DNA of 10,943 nucleotides from Clostridia bacterium (lineage in GTDB: Bacteria > Bacillota > Clostridia > Christensenellales > Aristaeellaceae). The notes beneath the pieces are model-generated. The model saw only the letters and a list, made by a program, of their open reading frames with translations. It was not told the DNA's origin and ran no database searches. The position numbers and the translations under genes are program-made. The DNA lies in assembly GCA_017551645.1 (NCBI GenBank), contig JAFZLE010000145.1, forward strand, positions 1-10,943. Reading direction: 5' to 3'. Below, in pieces: positions 6,740 to 10,943 of the stretch (positions within the stretch are counted from its first letter, which is position 1; every line of letters begins with the position of its first letter).

Positions 6740-6943
6740 ATGTTAGGCAAAATATTCTGGATATTCCTGGCCGTGTTCGCGGCGCTGGGCGCGGTGGGCC
6801 TGGTGCTCGCGCGCCTGCGCGCCAAAAAGGGCTTAAAGGGCGACGGGCTGCCGGACCACGGCATAGAGAACGTGGCGGACCTTAACGACGGTTTCAACCG
6901 CGCGCGCTATATGGACCGGGACGAGGAAAAGAAAGACAACTGA
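6740..6943 (+). CDS. 67-residue single-helix membrane protein, unrecognised
   Basis: One N-terminal membrane helix (about residues 4-25) is followed by a basic stretch (RLRAKKGLK) and a charged tail ending DRDEEKKDN. By charge the tail is cytoplasmic. The ATG has a strong site, GGGAGG (6726-6731), eight bases upstream and touching the stop codon of the secreted-protein gene, so the two can be translated from one transcript. Unlike the three ORFs before it, this gene is GC-rich, matching the bulk of the window; it may be the resident gene bordering the AT-rich island. No family is recognised. Confidence 0.62.
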   Translation: MLGKIFWIFLAVFAALGAVGLVLARLRAKKGLKGDGLPDHGIENVADLNDGFNRARYMDRDEEKKDN

Positions 6944-6963
6944 GCGTATCTCGCGCATGAAAC

Positions 6964-6999
6964 ATACCGGAGCGGGGCCTGGGGGCTCCGCTCCGGTAT
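6964..6999. terminator. Long GC-rich hairpin between convergent genes
   Basis: A perfect 12-bp stem, ATACCGGAGCGG (6964-6975) with CCGCTCCGGTAT (6988-6999), lies 20 bases after the 67-residue gene and 18 bases after the end of the convergent sugar transferase gene. Neither side has a good T tract, so it may act as a two-way weak terminator or protect transcript ends. Confidence 0.55.
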
Positions 7000-7017
7000 C
7001 GTATGGGCTTCGCGCGC

Positions 7018-7701
7018 TCACTGCGCGCCCTCTCCCGTGATCACGGAGGGGATGGTCTTTAAAAGTATCTTTATGTCCAGCCGCAGGCAGCGGTTGTCGA
7101 TGTACTCCCGGTCCAGCCGCATTATCTCGTTAAAGTCCTTTATCTTGCTGCGGCCGCTCACCTGCCACAGCCCGGTGATGCCGGGCTTTATATCCAGCCG
7201 GCTCTGCTGGTAGGGCGTATACCTGGCGTATTCCTCGGGCGTGGGCGGGCGGGTGCCCACCAGGGACATGTCCCCTTTGAGCACGTTGAAAAACTGGGGG
7301 AACTCGTCTATGGAGTGCTTGCGTATGAAGTGGCCGAAGCCTGTGGGGTTCCCGTATTTGTCCACCTTGCCCGAGTCGATTATGCGGGGGTCGTTTTTAA
7401 GCTTGAAAGTCATGCCGTCGCCGGACTGGTTGAGCTTTTCCAGTTCTTTTTTGCGTGCTTCGGCGTCGGTATCCATGCTGCGGAACTTGTACATGTAAAA
7501 CGGCCTGCCGTTTTTGCCCATACGGCGCTGCACGAAAAACACCGGGCCCGGGGAACGGACGAGTATGCAGGGCGCCACGAAGCAGAACAGCACGCCCGTG
7601 ACGGCGCAGCCCGCAAGGCCGCCCAGTATGTCGGCGGCCCGCTTTATTATGCTGTAGCGGACGGGAACGTCCCTGATCCCGGGGCGGGGGATGTCTGGCA
7701 T
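7018..7701 (-). CDS. Initiating sugar-phosphate transferase (undecaprenyl-phosphate glycosyl-1-phosphate transferase type)
   Basis: A 227-residue protein of the bacterial sugar transferase family in its minimal form. It would move a sugar-1-phosphate from a nucleotide sugar to undecaprenyl phosphate at the inner membrane face, the first step of capsule, exopolysaccharide or glycoprotein synthesis. Seen: N-terminal membrane segment (about 24-48), QRRMGKNGRPFYMYKFRSM (58-76), the IDEFPQFFNVLKGDMSLVGTRP stretch (131-152, cut here for length: D132-E133 is the expected catalytic pair), and KPGITGLWQVSGRS (172-185). Start at 7701: CGGAGA (7709-7714) is seven bases upstream, and a longer start at 7749 would lie inside the -10 box of the promoter. 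The sugar cannot be told from sequence. It stands alone, with no glycan gene cluster visible in the window. Confidence 0.88.
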   Translation of the reverse strand: MPDIPRPGIRDVPVRYSIIKRAADILGGLAGCAVTGVLFCFVAPCILVRSPGPVFFVQRRMGKNGRPFYMYKFRSMDTDAEARKKELEKLNQSGDGMTFKLKNDPRIIDSGKVDKYGNPTGFGHFIRKHSIDEFPQFFNVLKGDMSLVGTRPPTPEEYARYTPYQQSRLDIKPGITGLWQVSGRSKIKDFNEIMRLDREYIDNRCLRLDIKILLKTIPSVITGEGAQ

Positions 7702-7747
7702 GTGTCTGTCTCCGATACCGTATGCGCTTTTGCGGGATACCCGGTAC

Positions 7748-7776
7748 ATGATATCACATACACAAAGCGTTGTCCA
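7748..7776 (-). promoter_or_regulatory. Promoter of the sugar transferase gene
   Basis: On the minus strand TGGACA (7771-7776) and TATCAT (7748-7753), each one base off consensus, are 17 bp apart. Transcription would start near 7741, leaving a leader of about 40 bases before ATG 7701. This rules out the longer reading frame starting at 7863. Confidence 0.68.
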
Positions 7777-7824
7777 TATTTTTCGCGGGGCCCGGATAAG
7801 GCGGTATCCGCCGCGCGCGGGGCC

Positions 7825-7859
7825 AAAAAACAGGTCCCGGCCCTTTACCGGACCGGGAC
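7825..7859 (-). terminator. Intrinsic terminator of the pta-ackA operon
   Basis: On the minus strand the stem GTCCCGG / CCGGGAC (7853-7859 with 7834-7840) can extend three more pairs inward. It is followed, after three bases, by six T (complement of A at 7825-7830). It begins about 15 bases after the ackA stop. Confidence 0.88.
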
Positions 7860-7873
7860 ACACTGTATATGTT

Positions 7874-9079
7874 TTATTTGGTAGTCAGGCTCTGGGTGTC
7901 CAGCGCGATGGCCAGCTCCTCGTTGGTGGGGATGACCCACACGCTCACCTTGCTGTCGGGAGCGGAGATCAGCTTTTCCTCGCCCCTGACCTTGTTGGCT
8001 TCGGGGTCCAGCTTGATGCCCAGGAACTCCAGGCCTTCGCACACCTTCTGGCGGCCGGGGCCGTCGTTCTCGCCGATGCCGGCGGTGAAGATCAGGGTGT
8101 CCAGCCCGCCCATGGCCGCGGCGTAGGCGCCGATGTACTTTTTGATGCCGTACTGCCACATATCCAGCGCCAGCTTGGCGTTCTCGTTGCCGGCGTCGGC
8201 GGCGGTGTTCACGTCGCGCATGTCGCTTGACACGCCGGAGATGCCGAGCAGGCCGCTTTCGCGGTTAAGCATGGTCAGGGTGTTGGTCACGGACAGGTTC
8301 TCAAGGTTGGCGATGAACTCCACCACGGCGGGGTCCACATTGCCGCTTCTCGTGCCCATGAGCACGCCCTCAAGGGGAGTAAGGCCCATGGAGGTGTCCA
8401 CGCACTTGCCGTCCACTACCGCGCTTAAGGAAGAACCGTTGCCCAGGTGGGCGATAATCATCTTATCGTGCTTGTAGCCCTTTTCGCCCAGCAGCTCGGC
8501 CGCCCTCTGGGACACGTAGCGGTGGGAGGTGCCGTGGAAGCCGTAGCGGCGTACCGCGTGCTTGTCGTAATACTTCTTGGGCACGCCGTACATATACGCC
8601 TTGGGGGGCATGGTCTGGTGGAAGGCGGTGTCGAACACGGCCACCTGGGGAGTGCCGGGCATGACCTTCTCGCAGGCCAGGATGCCCTGCAGGTTGGCGG
8701 GGTTGTGCAGGGGGCCCAGGGGATAGCACGCGCGGATGGCCTGCTTGCAGGCGTCGTCCACGATGCAGCTCTTGGTGAACTTGTCGCCGCCGTGGAGCAC
8801 GCGGTGGCCCACCGCCTCGATCTCCTTGACGTCCGCGATGACGCCGTGCTCTTTGTCCACCAGCGCGTCCAGCACCATCTGGATGGCGGCGGTGTGATCG
8901 TCGAACTTCACGTCCACCACATACTTTTCGGCGCAGCCTTCGCCGTAACGGTGGGTCAGGCGGCCCAGCTCCATGCCGATGCGCTCGGCCAGGCCCTTGG
9001 AGATGACCTCTTTGGTGTCCATGTCGATAAGCTGGTATTTAAGGGAGGAAGAGCCCGCGTTGATGACCAGTATTTTCAT
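7874..9079 (-). CDS. ackA: Acetate kinase
   Basis: A full-length 401-residue acetate kinase, which converts acetyl phosphate and ADP to acetate and ATP in the cytoplasm, the energy-yielding step of acetate fermentation. All landmarks are present: NAGSSSLKYQ near the start (N7), GHRVLHGG with R93, FDTAFH with D150, GFHGTSHRYVS with H182, HLGNGSSL, MGTRSGNVDP with R243, and FTAGIGEN. These correspond to the substrate-binding and catalytic residues of well-studied acetate kinases. AAGGAG (9088-9093) lies eight bases before the ATG. It follows pta by 40 bases with no promoter between, and the operon ends in a strong terminator. Confidence 0.97.
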   Translation of the reverse strand: MKILVINAGSSSLKYQLIDMDTKEVISKGLAERIGMELGRLTHRYGEGCAEKYVVDVKFDDHTAAIQMVLDALVDKEHGVIADVKEIEAVGHRVLHGGDKFTKSCIVDDACKQAIRACYPLGPLHNPANLQGILACEKVMPGTPQVAVFDTAFHQTMPPKAYMYGVPKKYYDKHAVRRYGFHGTSHRYVSQRAAELLGEKGYKHDKMIIAHLGNGSSLSAVVDGKCVDTSMGLTPLEGVLMGTRSGNVDPAVVEFIANLENLSVTNTLTMLNRESGLLGISGVSSDMRDVNTAADAGNENAKLALDMWQYGIKKYIGAYAAAMGGLDTLIFTAGIGENDGPGRQKVCEGLEFLGIKLDPEANKVRGEEKLISAPDSKVSVWVIPTNEELAIALDTQSLTTK

Positions 9080-9119
9080 ATTTGATACTCCTTGAGAAGT
9101 GTGATGGGGAAGGCTTTGT

Positions 9120-10097
9120 TTACTGCGCCTGTACGGCGGTGATGGCCACGGTGGCTACGATGTCGTCCACGGAGCAGCCGCGGGACAGGTCGTTGCAGGG
9201 CTTGGCGATACCCTGGAGGATGGGGCCGTAGGCTTCGGACTTGCCGAAACGCTGGGCCAGCTTGTAGCCGATATTGCCCGCCTGCAGGTCGGGGAACACC
9301 AGCACGTTGGCGTGGCCGGCCACTTCGCTGCCGGGGGCCTTGAGCTCGCCCACGGAGGGCACTATGGCCGCGTCCAGCTGCAGTTCGCCGTCCAGCTTAA
9401 GGTCGGGCGCCAGCTGTTTGGCCAGGGCGGTGGCTTCCTGCACCTTGGTCACATTGTCGTGCTTGGCGCTGCCCTTGGTGGAGAAGGAGAGCATGGCCAC
9501 TTTGGGCTCGATGCCGCCCAGGGACACCGCGCTGTCCGCCGCCGCTACGGCGATGTTGGCCAGTTCCTCGGCGGTGGGGGCGATGTTGACCGCGCAGTCG
9601 GAGAAGATCATAACGCCGAACACGGGGCTCTCGATCAGGAAGCAGCTGGACACGGTCTTGATGCCGGGCTTGCTCTTTATCACCTGCAGCGCGGGGCGCA
9701 GCATGTCGGCGGTGGAGTGCACGGCGCCGGATACCAGGCCGTCCGCGTCGCCGCTTTTGACCATCAGGATGCCGTAATACATGGGATCCAGCACCTTCTT
9801 GGCGGCTTCTTCCTCGGTCATGCCCTTGGCCTTGCGCAGCTCGTAAAGCAGGGAAGCGTAGGAAGCGGTCTTTTCGGAAGCGGCGGGATCGATGATCTCG
9901 ATGCCGGTTAAGTCGGTGCCGGTCTCGGCAGCAGCTTTCTTTACCGCGTCGGCATTGCCCAGCACGGTGATGGTGGCGATGCCTTCTTTGACGATCTTGG
10001 CGGCTGCCTGAATGTTGCGCTTTTCGTCGCCTTCGGGCAGTACGATGTGTTTGACGTTGCTCTTCGCCTTGGCGAAAATGGTATCGATAATGGCCAT
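9120..10097 (-). CDS. pta: Phosphate acetyltransferase
   Basis: A 325-residue enzyme of the short (single-domain) Pta type, interconverting acetyl-CoA plus phosphate with acetyl phosphate plus CoA. Typical features are LPEGDEKRNIQAA (20-32), the SGAVHSTADMLRPALQVIKS stretch, MIFSDCAVNIAPTAEELANIA, and near the C-terminus LAQRFGKSEAYGPILQG and KPCNDLSRGCS. Length is normal for the family, and there is no extra N-terminal domain. The ATG at 10097 has TGGAGGA (10103-10109) five bases upstream. It is the first gene of the pta-ackA operon, with its own near-consensus promoter. Isoleucine is mostly ATC or ATT here, unlike the ATA-rich accessory genes, as expected for high expression. Confidence 0.97.
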   Translation of the reverse strand: MAIIDTIFAKAKSNVKHIVLPEGDEKRNIQAAAKIVKEGIATITVLGNADAVKKAAAETGTDLTGIEIIDPAASEKTASYASLLYELRKAKGMTEEEAAKKVLDPMYYGILMVKSGDADGLVSGAVHSTADMLRPALQVIKSKPGIKTVSSCFLIESPVFGVMIFSDCAVNIAPTAEELANIAVAAADSAVSLGGIEPKVAMLSFSTKGSAKHDNVTKVQEATALAKQLAPDLKLDGELQLDAAIVPSVGELKAPGSEVAGHANVLVFPDLQAGNIGYKLAQRFGKSEAYGPILQGIAKPCNDLSRGCSVDDIVATVAITAVQAQ

Positions 10098-10138
10098 AAA
10101 CGTCCTCCATAAGCGTATACACGCAATTTTCTGAGCAT

Positions 10139-10167
10139 ATTATACTACCAGTGGGGCGCGTTTGCAA
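10139..10167 (-). promoter_or_regulatory. Promoter of the pta-ackA operon
   Basis: On the minus strand TTGCAA (10162-10167) lies 17 bp before a perfect TATAAT (10139-10144). Transcription would start near 10132, with a leader of about 35 bases. It faces away from the GtrA promoter, with 29 bp between the two -35 boxes. Confidence 0.8.
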
Positions 10168-10196
10168 GGGGGATGGGGGCGCGGTGGCAAAAAGCG

Positions 10197-10225
10197 TTGA
10201 AAATACCGGGCCCGGGGAGTATAAT
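10197..10225 (+). promoter_or_regulatory. Promoter of the GtrA-family gene, with a palindrome in its spacer
   Basis: TTGAAA (10197-10202) and a perfect TATAAT (10220-10225) are 17 bp apart. The spacer contains the perfect palindrome CCGGGCCCGG (10206-10215), a possible operator or a DNA-shape element. Confidence 0.75.
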
Positions 10226-10264
10226 GTACCCGCGGCGGCTGACGCCGAAAGCAGGGAGAAAGAT

Positions 10265-10708
10265 ATGAGCGAAAAACTCAGGAAACTGATAATAAAATAC
10301 AAGGAACAGATACTCTACGTGGTGTTCGGAGGGCTGACCACGCTCATAAACTGGGGCACCTACGCGCTGTGCTGCGACGTTATGGGCATACCCAACCTGC
10401 CCTCGGTGGCAATCGCCTGGATACTCTCGGTGGCGTTCGCCTTCGTGACCAACAAGATATGGGTGTTCGAGAGCAGGTCCTTCGACAGGAAGACGCTTTT
10501 ACGGGAATTGTGGACCTTCACGTCGGCGCGGCTTGCCACGTTGCTGCTGGACATGGGCATAATGTACCTGGCTGTGAACGTGATGGGCGGCAATCACCTG
10601 GTGTGGAAGCTGATATCGAACGTTATAGTGATAATACTGAACTACGTGCTCAGCAAGCTGGTAGTGTTCAGAAAGCAGGATAAACCCGATGAGGAGGACA
10701 AAAAATAA
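10265..10708 (+). CDS. GtrA-family membrane protein
   Basis: A 147-residue protein with four predicted membrane helices (about 15-36, 47-67, 86-106 and 113-134). FGGLTTLINW in helix 1, FVTNKIWVF after helix 2 and NYVLSKLVVF after helix 4 are characteristic of the GtrA family. Members are thought to move polyprenyl-linked sugars across the membrane, or otherwise support surface glycan synthesis; the substrate here is unknown. The start at 10265 fits AGGGAG (10253-10258) six bases upstream and the promoter at 10197-10225; a frame start at 10151 would precede the promoter and is rejected. It is a single-gene unit. The sugar transferase at 7018-7701 could be in the same pathway, but nothing in the sequence links them. 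Confidence 0.88.
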   Translation: MSEKLRKLIIKYKEQILYVVFGGLTTLINWGTYALCCDVMGIPNLPSVAIAWILSVAFAFVTNKIWVFESRSFDRKTLLRELWTFTSARLATLLLDMGIMYLAVNVMGGNHLVWKLISNVIVIILNYVLSKLVVFRKQDKPDEEDKK

Positions 10709-10731
10709 GCGGGCATGGCTCGCGCGATATG

Positions 10732-10762
10732 AAAAAGGCGGAGGAACGGCATCCTCCGCCTT
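10732..10762. terminator. Shared terminator between GtrA and the partial minus-strand gene
   Basis: A perfect 11-bp stem (10735-10745 with 10752-10762) has a 6-base loop. On the minus strand it is followed by a run of five T (complement of A at 10732-10736), so it is a good terminator for the gene entering from the right. On the plus strand only a loose TCTGTTTTATT follows. Confidence 0.82.
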
Positions 10763-10774
10763 CTATCTGTTTTA

Positions 10775-10943
10775 TTACTGCTGCTGCGCGGCCTTGTACC
10801 TTTCCAGCAGCGCCTGTATGCGCGCGTGGGGGTTCAAAAGCTTGTCCAGGGAGTGGTCGTGGTTCAGGGTGGCGATTATGAAGGACATGTACGTGCTCAT
10901 GTCCGCCTCTATGAACCATTCCCTCTGCCTGAGTTCCGGGGGC
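10775..10943 (-). CDS. C-terminal part of an unrecognised protein (runs off the right edge)
   Basis: The last 55 residues of a minus-strand gene are present, ending in TAA-TAA just before a strong terminator. The visible part reads ELRQREWFIEADMSTYM, then FIIATLNHDHSLDKLL, and closes with an amphipathic helix rich in alanine and glutamine. The reading is supported by the tandem stop codons, the terminator placed 12 bases after them, and the usual GC-rich codon choice. Too little is visible to assign a family; it seems soluble. Confidence 0.6.
   Translation of the reverse strand, partial: PPELRQREWFIEADMSTYMSFIIATLNHDHSLDKLLNPHARIQALLERYKAAQQQ

Noticed and set aside
7702..7863. Longer N-terminus for the sugar transferase
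   Set aside because: It would start before the promoter and run through the pta-ackA terminator region; family members of this type do not need it.
7315..7884. Plus-strand open frame opposite the sugar transferase
   Set aside because: Shadow of the minus-strand gene; no ribosome binding site or recognisable motif.
10151..10264. Longer N-terminus for the GtrA-like protein
   Set aside because: The extension covers the gene's own promoter, and the first membrane helix sits at the normal place when starting at 10265.

Overview
The window looks like a chromosomal segment of a Gram-positive, anaerobic bacterium of the Bacillota (Clostridia-like). The grounds are purine-rich AGGAGG-type ribosome binding sites, six sigma-A-type promoters all with 17-bp spacers, a fermentative pta-ackA operon, and a TIR protein of the FISYRH/FRDQEELP type common in gut Clostridia. 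Most genes are GC-rich. No species can be named from sequence alone, and no rRNA, tRNA, CRISPR array, transposase or integrase was found.

Left part (1-4950, minus strand). The window opens inside an NfeD-family membrane protein gene with its own promoter. Upstream of it, separated by a hairpin terminator, lies a two-gene operon read from one promoter at about 5000. The first gene encodes an 833-residue TIR domain - transmembrane helix - beta-propeller protein. Twenty bases later comes a 676-residue protein with an HD-type phosphohydrolase core and a C-terminal RyR-like domain. TIR enzymes make NAD-derived signals, and RyR-type domains are plausible readers of such signals. This pair is the best candidate here for an undescribed signalling or defence system.

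Middle part (5073-6943, plus strand). A GlsB/YeaQ-type small membrane protein is read divergently from the TIR operon, from a strong promoter whose -35 box sits inside an 8-bp inverted repeat. After its terminator comes an AT-richer island. It holds a short two-helix membrane ORF that seems frame-interrupted, a 119-residue membrane protein coupled to it by an ATGA overlap, and a 227-residue secreted protein of unknown function. A GC-rich 67-residue single-helix protein follows directly.

Right part (6964-10943). A GC-rich hairpin separates these genes from a convergent, single-gene sugar-phosphate transferase unit that would initiate a surface glycan. Next is the pta-ackA operon (acetyl-CoA to acetyl phosphate to acetate plus ATP), closed by a good intrinsic terminator. 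Back to back with the pta promoter is the promoter of a GtrA-family membrane protein, which faces a partial, unrecognised minus-strand gene at the right edge across a shared hairpin.
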